A stretch of 64,000 nt of DNA, from positions 7,953,988 through 8,017,987 of the forward strand of contig ML679974.1 of assembly GCA_007922225.1 (NCBI GenBank). The letters run 5' to 3'. A program made the translations under genes and the position numbers. Of the stretch, positions 1 to 12,216 are shown one piece after another (the first letter of the stretch is position 1; every line of letters starts with the position of its first letter). The DNA is from Emydura subglobosa. Lineage: Eukaryota > Chordata > Testudines > Chelidae. The notes under the pieces are model-generated. The model was not told the origin of the DNA. It searched no databases and worked only from the letters and a program-made list of their open reading frames with translations.

Positions 1-1122
1 AGGCCAGCCACCCCTGGAGAGGCCTTAACCTGAGGCGAGCCAGCCTCACCACATACGTACATGCCGCCATGTGTCCCAACAGCTGAAGGCAATGCCTGGC
101 TGTCGTCGTGGGGGACCTGTGGAGATCGTTGATTATGGCGGTCATAGTCTCGAACCGAGTTTGAGGGAGGAAGGCTCTGGCCTCTCGTGCATCTAATATG
201 GCCCCTATAAACTCTATGCGCTGCACCGGGGTGAGAGTAGACTTCTGCTCGTTGATGAGCAACCCCAATCTGGTGCATGTAGCGCAAGTAAGGGCTAGGC
301 TGTCCTTGACATGGGCCCTGGACTTGCCCCGGATCAGCCAATCGTCCAGGTAGGGGAAGATCTGGACTCCTTTGCGGTGCAGGTGGGCCGCTACCACTGC
401 CATGCATTTTGTTAACACTCTCGGTGCGGATGAGAGGCCAAATGGCAGGGCAGAGAACTGGTAGTGGAATCCAGCTACCATGAACCTTAAAAATTTTCTG
501 TGGTCTTGAAGGATTGTTATATGGAAGCACGCATCCTTCAAGTCAAGGGCGGCATACCAGTCCCCTGGATCTAGGGTGGGAATAATGGAAGCTAGGGAGA
601 CCATATGGAACCTGGATTGCCTGATAAACTTGTTTAGGCGACACAGATCCAGGATAGGTCTTAGACCTCCCTTGGCCTTGGGGATTAGAAAATACCGAGA
701 ATAGAAACCCCTCCCCTGTTCCTGTATAGGAACCTCCTCTATTGCGCCCAGCATGAGGAGGGAATTGACCTCTTGTATGAGAAGTTGCTCGTGAGATGGG
801 TCCCTGAAGAGGGACTGGGTTGGGGGAAAATGTGGGGGGGAAGCCGTAAGTTGCAGTGCATGGCCCCTGCGAACTATGCCGAGGATCCATTGGTCGGTGG
901 TAATAGCTTCCCACTCGGCTACGTAAGGCCGGAGCCTGTATAGAAAGGGTCTGGGTTGATCCAAGGGGGGGGAATAAGTGCCGCCCTCGTGCACCCCGTC
1001 AAAACTTCTTATGGGGTGCACCGCCCTTATTAGGGCCTTGCTGTGACCCTTGATAAGGTCCCTGTCTGTCACGGCGGTTAGATGCCCAGTACCTCTCCCT
1101 ACCCCTCCTGGGTTGAGTAGGT
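1..1122 (-). CDS. DIRS-like reverse transcriptase, partial (3' end outside window)
   Basis: The minus-strand frame with codons ending at 958, 790 and so on is open from upstream of the gag stop (1,123) to base 1 with no stop. It reads through RT-type blocks: a fingers segment with YFLIPKAKGGLRPILDLCRLN, a palm segment WYAALDLKDACFHI, and FSALPFGLSSAP. The catalytic box YLDDWL is encoded at 335-352 and is followed by LGLLINEQKS and FIGAILDARE. This order matches RTs of DIRS retroelements, which make DNA from element RNA. The frame differs from that of gag, and the two appear to overlap slightly. No clear start codon was chosen, so the right boundary is set at the gag stop. Both catalytic aspartates are present and I saw no inactivating lesion in the visible part. 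A shorter frame at 543-914 on the same strand is only a shadow. Confidence 0.8.
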
Positions 1123-3506
1123 CTAGGGCAGCCTCAGCGGAGGTTGCTGCTGCCTCTGTGCCTGGGGCCGGTTCTGGCGCCTCGAGGCCTGAGGTGTGTA
1201 CAGACCAAGGGATCTCAGGGTGGCCCGAGAGTCTTTTACAGCATGAAGCTTTTCATCAGTCCTCTCTGAAAAGAGGCCGGAATAGTCAAAAGGAAGGTCC
1301 TGTATGGCTTGTTGGACCTCCTGGGACAACCCTGAGGCTTGGAGCCAAGAGCAGCGGCGCATGGCAATGGCCGAAGCGATCGCCCTGCTGGCTGTATCTG
1401 CTGCATCACTGGCGGACTGTAGAGCCGCCCTAGCCACCGCCACTCCCTCCTGTGTCACCGTGGCGAAGTCTGTAGCCTGGTCGGGGGGCAGCCCCGCCGA
1501 GAACCTCTGTAAAGAGGACCATAAGTTTAAATTATATTTTCCCATGAGGGCCTGGTGATTAGCTACCCTCAGCTGCAGGGCCGCAGTAGAATACATTTTG
1601 CGCCCAAACAGGTCCAGCTTTTTGCTGTCCTTGTCTTTAGGGGTGTTACCCTGACCCCCTTGATGGTCTCGCTGGTTCACCGCATTTACTATAAGTGAAC
1701 CTGGAGCGGGATGAGTATATAAAAATTCAAACCCTTCCTTTGGTACATAGTACTTCCTTTCAGCTTCTTTTGAGGTGGGAGCTAAGGAGGAGGGGGTTTG
1801 CCAGAGGGTCTTTGCGAGTTTCATTACCCTCTCATGGACAGGCAGTGCCAAACGTGATGGGCCTGCTGTGTCTGAGACACCAAATAGGGGATCCTCCTCC
1901 TCTGACATTTCCTTAATCTCCAGACCAAGATTGTCTGCTACCCTCCTCAGGAGGTCCTGGTGGCCTTTGAAATCAAAGAGGGGGGCTTTAGTATCCCTAG
2001 CCACCGCCTCATCTGGAGAAGAGGAGGAGGATTTGGAATGGGCCCTGTGGATGGCCCTTCCTCCGGGTCAGACCCCTCCTCAGAGGAGTGACCCTCCTGT
2101 GGGTCTGTCGTGGGGGCCATTGGTGGGGCCACCGAGGTTTGTACAGAGGTGGTCCCCGGCCCCATCTGGGTACCCCACGGCCCCCAGTATGGCCATTGCC
2201 AGGGGCCCTGGGGCCAGGCAGGTGCTGGTGCAGGCGCCTGCTGGCTTAGCTCCATCCTTCCTCTCTCTGAGCTAGAGTCTCTCCTCCGGTGCTTATGAGC
2301 TCTGGAAGGGGAGCGGCTCCTAGATGAGGAGGACCTTCGGTGCCGGCGTCTGCGGTGCCTGTGAGGGGAGGGGCTGCTGGAAGAGCTGTAGCTGTCACGG
2401 CCCCTCCCTCTGGACGACTTTCGGACACGCTTTCTCGATCGCGATCGGGAACGGTGCCGACGGCGACGTCGTGACGTAGACCTAGAACGTGATGTCGGTG
2501 CCGCGGCGCTCGGTGCTGAGCCTGCCGGTGCCGAGACTGTCGTCGACGGCGGTGGCGGTGCTGGTGGCTCCAACGGTGGCGGTGCTGGTGGCTCCAACGG
2601 TGCCGAGGCTCCTGGTGCCGCCTTGGGTCTCGGTGCCGTGGAAGGCAGACCGGCCTGTGATGCAGTCGGTGCGGGGGAACGCTGAGCGGCCGGACTCCGC
2701 ACCGAAATGCCCAAGTCCATGCTTCGGTCCCCACTTGAGGCGGAACTGTATCTCCTTCACCTCGAGCGTTTTTCCCTGGACCGCCCTCGGTGCCGCGGTG
2801 CAGGGGAGCTCAACGACTGTGAGTCGGAGCTGGGAGGGAAGCTCGCTCTCTCAACCCTCCCTGGCCGTCTGGGGGGAGACCTCGACTCCTGTCTCCGCCA
2901 CCCACCGGGGTAACCCAACGCGGGTTTGCCCCGAGACACCGGTCCCGGAACCCTCGGCCGAGGGGGGGATGGAGGCGTGGTTAGGCCCATGAGGGCGCGA
3001 GCCGCAGCGAAAGCCTCCGGTGTCGACGGCCCTTGCAGAGGCACTCCCCCACCCCCAGGAGTCGGGGGAGGCTCTCTGCGAGGAGATGCCAGCGCCGGAG
3101 TCCTCTCCACGGCACGTGGCTGGGGCATCTCCTGTTGAGCCCCCTGCTTTCCCGGTAGCAGGGGGGAGTCCATGTGAGCGGCCTCACGCCGCTTCTTCTT
3201 TTTCGGTGCCGACGCGCTCGGTGCCGCTGATGCCGGTGCCGACGGAGCGCTCCGCACCGATGAGACGCTCGGTGCCGCCGGGGAGCGCGACGGTTCGGAG
3301 TCCGGCCGCAGCGCGGATTCCATGAGGATCGCCTTTAAGCAGGCGTCCCTCTCCTTCTGGGTCCTGGGCTTAAAGGACCTACAGATCTTACATTTTTCCT
3401 TCCTGTGTAACTCCCCCAGACATCGAAGGCAGCGGTCATGGGGGTCACCAACAGGGAAGGCTTTAGCACATTGAGTGCAGGCTTTAAAGCCTGTGGAGCC
3501 ACGCAT
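1123..3506 (-). pseudogene. DIRS-like gag with LAP2alpha-like C-terminal domain, broken
   Basis: The N-terminal part (3,506-2,757) starts with ATG and carries a Cys/His-rich segment, CTQCAKAFPVGDPHDRCLRC, followed by a second C-x2-C pair (CKIC). A TGA at 2,759-2,757 interrupts it in frame. The same frame then continues through an Arg/Ser-rich segment (about 2,500-2,270) and a Pro/Trp-rich segment. Near 2,040-2,000 the coding phase moves to another frame, which runs to the stop at 1,123. That last part (about 290 residues) contains KAPLFDFKGHQDLLRRVADN, KYYVPKEGFEFLYTHPAPGS and VANHQALMGKYNLNLW. I recognise these as the DIRS gag domain related to the C-terminal region of the nuclear protein LAP2alpha. 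The stop codon and the phase change make this copy unlikely to yield one full protein, unless the phase change is programmed. Confidence 0.72.
2554..2601 (-). repeat. 24-bp tandem duplication inside gag
   Basis: Two identical 24-bp units (2,554-2,577 and 2,578-2,601) lie head to tail in the gag middle region. On the minus strand they encode a repeated Pro/Glu/Ala peptide (PLEPPAPP type). The length is a multiple of three, so the duplication keeps phase. Confidence 0.85.
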
Positions 3507-3779
3507 GGCTCCGTTCTAGCCCCTAAGGGCACTATTACTACTTTCTAAACTTACTACTAACTACAAAACAAAAAACTCTAACAATAGGGCTAACTGTGAG
3601 GAATGCTACTTGCATTTGAATGCAAGAGGCAGGCGTTCCGTGTTGACCGTCACTGGCGGAAAGAAGGAACTGAGGGGCCGCAGGGTCAGCAGCGCCCTAT
3701 GTACCACGGCATGAGCGCGGTACTCCAGGGGGCGCCAGAGCTGACCCTACGGGGCTAGCTAAGGGAAAAAAGTTCCGAG

Positions 3780-3848
3780 GATCTGTGCACGGGGCGCGCA
3801 CACACCTATAATGGAATAGATATGAGCAATCACTCGAAGATAGAACCT
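3780..3848 (-). repeat. Probable outer terminal repeat of the DIRS-like element
   Basis: Non-coding sequence just upstream of gag, read on the minus strand, begins near 3,848 with a segment containing TTCGAGTGATTGCTCATA and continues into a GC-rich leader with GTGTGTGCGCGC. I know this start from other turtle copies of the family, but that is memory rather than a search. The matching right-hand inverted repeat would lie outside the window. Confidence 0.5.
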
Positions 3849-5736
3849 AAAGATACTGCAAGAGATGGTTGGACTTACTATTTTTTGAGTAAATACTAGG
3901 AAAGACTATATTTATTTGCTGATGTTCCCATGAGAAAGACAGCTGCCTCCTGTTTCACATTTGTTGCATTGAAAGTGGAAGCCGCCTTTAAAGCTCTCAT
4001 TTCAATCCACTTTTCTTGACCATTACTTCTAAAGGGAAACATCTGAATAACTGCAGAATTTCCTGAGCTGAATCATAGAGGATTTTGGGATGGGAAACCA
4101 GAATACTAGGTTGTCACTACAAAGCAATAAGAAGTTTCCAGTCCTTTTTATAAATCACATGACCTATTCAAACTTCATTCTGCTAAACATTCATACTCCC
4201 AATGACAATTCTTTCATCATATTCATTTCAATATATTCAAACCTCCTGAGCTATGTTTTTACAATAAGCTCTAGAGAGCAAGCTCAGTCCACCCCTAACT
4301 AGGAGGGGCGTCTTGCAAAGAGGACTCTAATTTTTAGAGTTGAGAGAACAGAAATCTGAAAACAAGCTATCTGCTGCTGTGTAATGTGATATGAAAGAAC
4401 AACTATTACAGGTAGACATTTTTTATTTGGAAGCTAGCTAAAAGAGGAGATAGCATAGAGGAGAAAAAGTCTGGGGAAAACTGACTGTAGGAACTTAAGA
4501 TCACAGAGAAAGGAGTGCTATCGAGTGGAAAAAAGGCAGTCTATATTCTGAAGATTTTCTTATGCTTCAAGAATCTTCTTTCACTCCACACAGTTGACAG
4601 GATCTCCCTCTAAGAGTTTTAAAACCCAGATTAAGTAGATTCCAGATTTAGGCCCGAATTTAACTTCAGGCACATACTTAAATGCTTTGCTGAATAGGGA
4701 TGGACTGCTGAATCGGAGGCCTTCATGAATTTCTGAAGTCAAGTTTCTTTGACTCTGTTCAGATGAAAACTAGACATTTTCTGCACTATGCAATGTTGTT
4801 ATAGCCATGTAGGTGAGACGATATTAGAGACAAGGCGGATAGATAATATATTTTATAAGAGCTCTGTGTAAGCTCAAAAGCTTGTCTCTCTCACTAACAG
4901 AAGTTGGTTCAATAGTTTCTTTAGTTTTCTGCATGGGTCAAACAAGCCTGCCCCAATTACTTCAGTATCATTTTAGAAAGGCACGGGTGAACATTAATAA
5001 TGTGACAATCTTTCCTAAGACATTGGGCTAAATTCACTGTCAGTGTGACTCCATGTGGTTTCAGTGAAGTTACACAGGGATGAATTTGGCATATTTGTAC
5101 AGTGGAAGAAATAAGCTGTTACGTTTGGCATTTTAATTGTGATAGACTCTGCAAATCGGAACTTTTATTTTTCATTGACAGGATGCTGAAGTAAATAGCC
5201 CCAGCGCAATGGATCAGCAGAGCGCTTTCCTTAAGGATGTTTCCTTTAGTTGTTCTTGGATTGTATTTAACTTCTCTTGTACCCAGTTATCAAGTGGGAG
5301 CACTGTTGTAGCCAGCTCAAAAAAGGTGACAGTCCAAAGTTTATCACCCATAAAACAGATACATTATAAGTGAGACTGACTCAAATGCAGCACTTAACAA
5401 TAATAAAGTAATTTTACTGAACACTGCCAAGTCAATATCCTTTGCTAACCTACTGAAGCCTTGAACAAGAAACATTGCAGCTTGCACTTCCTCTCTCGCT
5501 CCTGCTAGTTAATGGCAGAAAGTTAATGAGAGTTAATCAGAAGTTGAAAGTTGAAGTTTTATGACATGCTTTGGGATCACCATTGCATGCCTGCAAAGCC
5601 TGCTTACTAATTGGAATGTAGAAATCCATTATGTAAGAGCCATTTGTGGATTTTGACCACATTTAATAAATCAGTTGCTTTCTCTCCCCTCCCCCAACAG
5701 TACAATTAAACTTGACCTTAAGAGCTGTTCCTAGTC
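3849..5736. other. Non-coding DNA, no gene seen
   Basis: AT-rich sequence with no exon-like reading frame on either strand. A segment at about 5,030-5,095 resembles a decayed 'gaattt...' type MITE, but its ends are unclear. Confidence 0.5.
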
Positions 5737-5744
5737 ATTTGACA

Positions 5745-6155
5745 CAGTGGTTCTCAACCAGAGGTACGTGTACCCCAAGGGATACGCAGAGGTCTTCCGG
5801 GAGGTACATCAACTCATCTAGATATTTGCCTAGTTTTACAACAGGCTACATAAAAAGCACTAGCAAAGTCAGCATAAACTAAAGTTTCATACAGACAATG
5901 ACTTGTTTATACTGCTCTGTATACTATACACTGAAATGTAAGCACAATATTTATATTCCAATTGATTTATTTTATAATGATATGGTAAAAATGAGAAAGT
6001 AAGCAATTTTTCAGTAATAGTGTGCTGTGACACTTGTATTTTTGTGTCTGATTTTGTAAGCAAGTAATTTTTAAGTGAGTTGAAACTTGGGGATATTGAA
6101 GACTGATCAGACTCCTGAAATTGGTACAGTAGTCTGGATAGGTTGAGAGCCACTA
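5745..6155. mobile_element. Non-autonomous hAT-type DNA transposon (411 bp) with target-site duplication
   Basis: The left end reads CAGTGGTTCTCAACC (5,745-5,759) and the right end GGTTGAGAGCCACTA (6,141-6,155). These are inverted copies with two mismatches. Directly outside lie 8-bp flanks ATTTGACA (5,737-5,744) and ATTTAACA (6,156-6,163), which differ at one base. CAGTGGTTCTCAA-type ends plus an 8-bp duplication are the signature of hAT elements. The interior is AT-rich and encodes no transposase; a 105-codon minus-strand frame inside is chance. The single mismatch in the duplication fits an old insertion. Confidence 0.9.
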
Positions 6156-7937
6156 ATTTAACAGACTGATCAGGAACATTATTTGCACTGCAGATTTCCT
6201 GCATTCACACTAATGTCACACCAGCGGCCAATCAGAGGAGTGAAAATCATAATTCTTAAGAAACTCCACTCTATACAAGCAATACATCCAGATAGGACAT
6301 AGGCTATTATGACCTTACTCAGAAGGTTCTTGCGTTTACTTAAAATATTGTCTGTATATCATCTGAACTTGGTTCATTCCTCAGCACTGAGTTGACAAAT
6401 ATTGAGGCAAACCTTGTGAAAAACTGATGCTAGAAACTAATGCAGGTTTGTTGGGTTATTTTTTTCCTTTTCAAGTATTATTCCAGGACTTCTGGTTAGA
6501 CAGGATTATCAGAATAAGGAAATCAAGACACAGAAAAACGCAGAAAGATACTGTTTCCCTTAAATACACAAGGACCTTTTTTGGAATGAAAGGACTGGCC
6601 CATACACTAAAAAGCCTGGTGTGTAGAAAATGTGTTATCTATCATACCTACAGAAAGCCCTTCCTTTTATCTTTACTCCTCTTCCTTTAGTCCTCATTAT
6701 TTGCTCTTCTCCTGTTCTCTTTCCCTCTCTCGGCATCTTCCTCCTTCCATATCCATCCCAACCTGGCCTCTACAGTTTTGGAACGCTGCATGTGCATCAG
6801 TTCCTTCTTGCCGATTATGTCTGGCCCACTGTGCATCTGCCTGCTTCTATGATACCAAATAAACAATATATACACTGAACAAAGGTGGCAGCAGGAGTAT
6901 GCATGTGTTTGTAGTGCATGGGTGTGTGTGGTGGGGGCAGGGCGGGGTGACAAAAAAGCCCAAGCAAACATCCTTCCTTCCTCCTCTGTACTCTAACTGT
7001 TCTGAGGCTGCCCATCAGCTGGAATTCCTGCCAAACACACATCCCAAGACTTCTCAATCAATGATCCTGCTGTCCTCTCACACAGTGGCATATGGTCTCT
7101 CAGCCTTCTGACAGCAGAGCCAAGCAGTCTGCTATTGTCTTGGATCATTCAAGAAACCCACTAAGTACTGAGCACCTCCCAGTTTAGCCCATCGCCTTAA
7201 AGGGTCCACTTCCAACCTTGCTGCCTTGTTCTGTAATGTGGAGTGTGGGTGCCCTGATTGCACCGTGTACCACACTGCTCCAGAGTTTAGAGAGCAGATG
7301 CCACACTGGGACCCAGCATAGATGCAACTTGGCCCCAAATTCTGTTTCAGAGGAAAGGAATTATTTCAGTGAAAGGAAAATATCTGCAGATGATGTATGG
7401 GACAGAGGCCTCCACAAAAGCTGGAATGGCCAGTCCAAAATTCAATTCATGAAAAGCCCCTCTTCCCCTTATACACCCCCTTCAAACACAGAGTAACATG
7501 TAACATAAAAATGTAAAGAGGTAAGAGACACAAACAGAGCAGTGATTTGGTCCCTCTAATAATCAGTACTGGGCATCCCTTGAATAGCATTTTCCCTGAC
7601 TTCAAATATTTTATGATGCTGTTAGACATACCCATGCTGGCTGCATTCCAGGGGGGACTCAAGAATAGCAAGCTAAGATTGAGAAGTGGAAGACCTGCAC
7701 ACCAAATGGACATGCACTGGCAGAATAATGTTGCAGATGTTTATACTATACCTGCTTACACCACTGTTGTCCTTCATTTAACATGCCCCCATATTTAATA
7801 ACAAGCAGATTTTAAAAATGTCATTATAATTCTAAAAAATATTAACACCCCACAACTGCCAGAATGTTTATAATCAGTTTCACCTCTGTCTGGACTGAGT
7901 TCCATCATGCCACAAATTAGCTACAGTGGAGACTGAT

Positions 7938-8023
7938 GGCCAGATTCTGATCTCAGTTACAAAGGTGTAAGTCCATAGTTACCTCTTATTTATACCAGTG
8001 TAAATGAGATCAGAATTTGACCC
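7938..8023. repeat. Short hairpin-forming MITE-like repeat
   Basis: GGCCAGATTCTGATCTCA at the left end is mirrored by TGAGATCAGAATTTGACC at the right end, giving arms of about 18 bp with a few mismatches around a short loop containing TTTATACCAGTGTAA. Similar 'gccagat.ctcagct ... agctgagatctggcc' units occur elsewhere in the window (26,789; 27,057; 45,485). Confidence 0.6.
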
Positions 8024-9399
8024 TTTGGATTGAAATGGAAATACTGCCATCTGAATGTGTGGCCATTTAAAAATTAGGGTACTGACTACAGTTTAAGAAG
8101 AACAGTCACTTACTTCCTGTGGCTGCAGAAAGACACGCAAAACGAACAGTTATTCTGGCTTTAAGAATGGGAAGAAAAAAATAGCACTAAAAGGTTTGTT
8201 ACCTATGATTATTCCACCAAAAAGAAAGCAGCCAGGAACGCTATTAACTGTACAATTTAAGGCTCTTCCCAGCCATAAAGCCTGCATTCAAGGTATTATT
8301 ATATTCTGAATCAAGTCCCTATTGCTACCTGCCATTACCGCCAGATCACCAGAACCCTGTCTCTAAATATTTGTTACAACAGAAACATGATCTTTTTATA
8401 TTAACTGAACTTGCTTTTTAAAATTGCCAGAGCACTTTGAAGCAGTTATCCAAGTACTGACTGTCCCTTGTAAATCCACTCTCCAAGTCATTGTATGTAC
8501 CAAGGTTCTCTAACTTCTCTCATGCAGCAACCTGGGAAAATAAAGTGTTCCAAGCAGGAATCTTGGGTTTTCACTTACCCCTTCATTCTGGGCTAATTCC
8601 TTCTCCATTGCCAAACACTCATTCACATTTGGCAATCCTATTTCCCTTTCCCAGCAGTTGCATTGCAGCAATAACTGAAGTGAGAGACAAGATTTTGCTT
8701 TGTGCTGGCAAGGATGAGAGAACACCGAGAAGAGCCAACAGCCTCATCCCTGGATGTAATGTAGCTGGCATACCTCCTCTCTGAAGACTCTTGGAGTCAA
8801 CTCACTCAGTGATACTTTAAGCCTGAATCAATGGAATTAAAAAGAATTTGGAGATCATACCCATAATTTTGGTCCTTCCTCATGGCATAGGAAAATGAGG
8901 CAGTGCTAGGTCTTTGAATTGACTCATCATGAATAGGTATTTTATTGCTGAAATCTGTCTTGTCATGCTAGTACCGTTTGTTTTGATTTCTAAATAGTTT
9001 TTGAAACTAGCAGTATTATCTTCCTCTAACACCGAGCAAGGCAACCATTTTTTAAAAACACTATCAGACCTATCCACTGAGCTATTCAGAATTTATTTTC
9101 CCCACCTCACTTTCCGCCTGGTGTCCCAATTTTAATTCATTCACATTAAAAAACTCATATTAAAATAGTACCATGTAATAGAATCTGTTGTCTGCACCAG
9201 AGGTAGAAAAACAGATTACAGGGAAGAATGGATTTGTTCATTCTTTGGACACGTATGTCCACATTTTAGACATTTAACGTAAAGGGATGCTGGCAGATTA
9301 ATTAAAAAAAAAATCTTGCCCATGTCACAAACAACATCTTTGTTCATTCTATGTATGATGATCCTATCCTTCCCCTTTGTTGTCCAGTCTTCTGTGCAG

Positions 9400-9495
9400 G
9401 GAACGTCTCTCACTATATATTTGTACAGTGCCTAGCACAATAGGGTCCAGATTTATCTCATCTGGGCTCTCTAGGTGTTATCCTAATAATTTATA
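9400..9495 (+). repeat. CORE-SINE/MIR-like tail fragment
   Basis: The segment with TTTGTACAGTGCCTAGCACA and the following 'ggtccagat...gggctctctaggtgttat...aataatttatatta' has the layout of the 3' half of a MIR/CORE-SINE, which shares its end with an L2-type LINE. It has no 5' half. Confidence 0.5.
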
Positions 9496-12216
9496 TTACC
9501 AACAAACTACACCTGAAAGATTGCAGATTAGGCATGAGGTGCATCTGCAATGCTATGCTACCAGGAAGTTTATATAATACACCTGCTCAGTCCTTTGCTT
9601 TATTGGCAATAAATATCGATATTATGGTAATGTCGAAAGGCCCCAGTCAGGACTGTGTGTTGGATGCTGTACAGAAGACACTGTTCTTTCACTTTCCTGA
9701 AAATTACTGATTCCTACCTTTTGCATTCCCCTTAATTATTTGTTGCAACACCCTTTCTGCATGCCTTAACACACTGAGCGCAAGCTCAGATTTTAGTGGA
9801 CATAATGATCAGAGGAGAAAAGGTACTGCCAAATCTTGTTGAATACACTCTGTCTCTTCTGGGAATCCCAGATTACAGAAAAAGGAATAGCAGGAGTCCA
9901 GGAAGTGCCAGGGCACCAATTTCCAAGCAGGCTGCAGCTTTTCTCTTTGTTGGTATGAAAACTACAAATGGAAATCAAGTTGAACACCTGAAAATTGATT
10001 CAAATACCCCCCCAACAAAGTAAAAAAATGGAGCCACTGTAAAAATACTTTCATTGCTTTATTTCCCTTCCCAGGTCTCCACTTACCAGTCTTTCCCTAT
10101 TACAACTACTAACTGAACAGGCTACAATAGAAAAAACAAGGTTGTAACAAACAGTCTCATCTAGTTGTCAATAAAGATGATATTCTAATTTGAAGGCAGT
10201 TCTGAAGAAATTCCGCACCCACATTTAGTTGATTGAGTGAAAAAGAACTTGTGCTAGACAGAAGCATGAACCTCACAGAAATCTTCAGAAATAGAAAACA
10301 CACTCATTGATAATACTCCTCTACCTTTGAACCCCCCACAACCTAATGCACAAAAATACCACACACACATACACATACCCCAACTTAGGTCAAGTGCTTT
10401 GGATGTATCGGATAACCTAGATACCTGAACTAACTTTCCTGAAACTGCAGTTCCTATGACAGATGAAGGTCACAGGGGAAAGCTCTGGCAGGATCAACTC
10501 TCTCCCTTCCTTTTCTGTCCATATCTCCCAGTTTTCTCTCTCTTTCCCAACCTTCTTTTCCATGTCACCAGGTCTTTCAGCCTACAGATCCTATCCCTGA
10601 AAGATCCAGCACACGCTCTTCCAACCTTCTCCTGGTCCCTGTAGACAGAATGGCTATCTGCAGTATCTGCTGTCTTATATGCCAGATCTACCTTAGTCTT
10701 TTAACTGGAAAAGTCTCTCACTGTTGCGAACACTGCTTCAGCTCTTTTGCAGGTAGCAACAAAAGGAGAAGTAGTCAGGATTTCAGGTGGCCACTAGCAC
10801 TAAGCCTGCTCAAAAGCAAGTCTATGAGAGAAAGTGGTAAAAATACTGTTGCATTGTCTACATTAGCATTCCCACTGGTGGAGCTGAACCAGTATTAGGA
10901 AGAGGGAAAAGAAGGAATAGTGTTGCCCAAGCTAGAGACAGGAGAGGTCCTTATCAAGAGGTCCAACGACTTGAAAAGGTATGTGTGGGAAAGATCTGCC
11001 CACGTGACTCTGGAAGGACACTGCACTGAAGACAATCTAGAGGACTTGAGAAAAGAGTTTTGTTCTGGCCTCATGAATAACATGTGAGAAGGGGAAATAG
11101 CAGGAGGGAAATGAAGGAAAAATGCAAGTAAGATGTACTGGACATTTCTGAATCCTGTCCATACCAGACATTTACAATTGGAACAAACCAAGTTATAACA
11201 ACAAGCCGCACTGTCAATGGATCAAGGGTAAGGTTTTAACCAAAAGACTTGATCCAATTTTCTCAACTGTTGAAAATTTCACATGGGAGAATGCAGCCCA
11301 AACTATGACGATCAAAGGATGTGCAGTTTTTTCATGATCACGGTCTCCTGCCCATGCTGTTATTTTATTTGGAATGTTTCATTGAAACACACACAGCACT
11401 ATCTCCCTTGTGCAGACTGTCCCAGCAGCAGCCTTAAGTCTGCTGAGCTGAGCGATGGTGCACTGTCATGTTATAAAGGGGGCAGGGTTTAATTATGCTC
11501 CAAGAATAAATCTTAGCAGATGCTGAGTGAGTACTGCTCAAAAGTGATTACTCAGCCTCTTCACTATTATCCAATACATTTCCCTCCCAGATTTTATCAT
11601 GGAAATATTCCAAGGTGAGTACTATACATATGCCAAATTTCAAAATTCAGCCACTTTAAGTAATCTGTGTAAAAGTGTGGCAATTATTATTTTTACAATG
11701 GGGGGAAAAAAGACTGTCTTCATCCTCACAGTGCAAAAGAGCTGAACATATTTTCCACCTAAACTTGCAAAACGAAATTGACCTTTTTTTGGTTGAGAGC
11801 CAACATAGAAAACTCTAAGCTAAAAGAAGAATGACAGGGTTATAAATGAATGTCTTGCAACAATAATTTTAGCTAAACATTTAATATAGTAATTTTTCCA
11901 TGTCCTCTTGCCCAGATTCATTCTGGATATCTAGCAAATAATTTTTTCAGAAAAGTGTTTAGTATGTGATGATTCCTAATAAATAAAAAACCCAACAATT
12001 TCAGCACCTCTAATTTTTACACACTTGATTCCACATGCATACAATCTGAACTTCTATATTGGTCTCTTCCATAGGAGACCAAGACATACCAGGTAAAGAT
12101 ACAAGCCTTTCAGGGAAAGAAAACATTTTCTTCTGCTTCCTGACATAGTTGAGGCCTTAGATATTGAAGTCCACATTTTCAAACCTGATTGCCTGAAGTC
12201 AGGTACCTAAATAAAG

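Larger units (their letters stand above)
1..3848 (-). mobile_element. DIRS-like tyrosine-recombinase retrotransposon, 5' part, truncated by window edge
   Basis: Read on the minus strand, this element has a leader (3,848-3,507), a damaged gag (3,506-1,123) and a reverse transcriptase frame in another phase that runs off base 1. The RT has the YLDDWL motif typical of DIRS-group RTs and lies directly after or overlapping gag, as in that group. The outer end, about 3,780-3,848, looks like a terminal repeat beside AT-rich flank; its exact limit is estimated. The element is much richer in GC and CpG than the DNA to its right, which suggests a fairly recent insertion. The RNase H, methyltransferase-like and tyrosine recombinase parts expected in a DIRS element would lie to the left of the window, so the class is inferred from gag and RT only. 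Confidence 0.8.
6164..12216. other. Non-coding DNA with scattered repeat fragments, no gene seen
   Basis: No open frame here has a recognisable family, codon-like bias or paired splice sites. The stretch includes a hairpin MITE at 7,938-8,023, SINE/L2-tail-like fragments near 9,420-9,490 and 9,635-9,675, and a short CA-rich microsatellite near 10,350-10,380. Under the synteny argument for the 21.3 kb island, this could be the first intron of ABAT. Confidence 0.45.

Noticed and set aside
543..914. 123-codon minus-strand frame
   Set aside because: It is a shadow of the DIRS reverse transcriptase, which lies in another minus-strand frame and carries the recognisable motifs.
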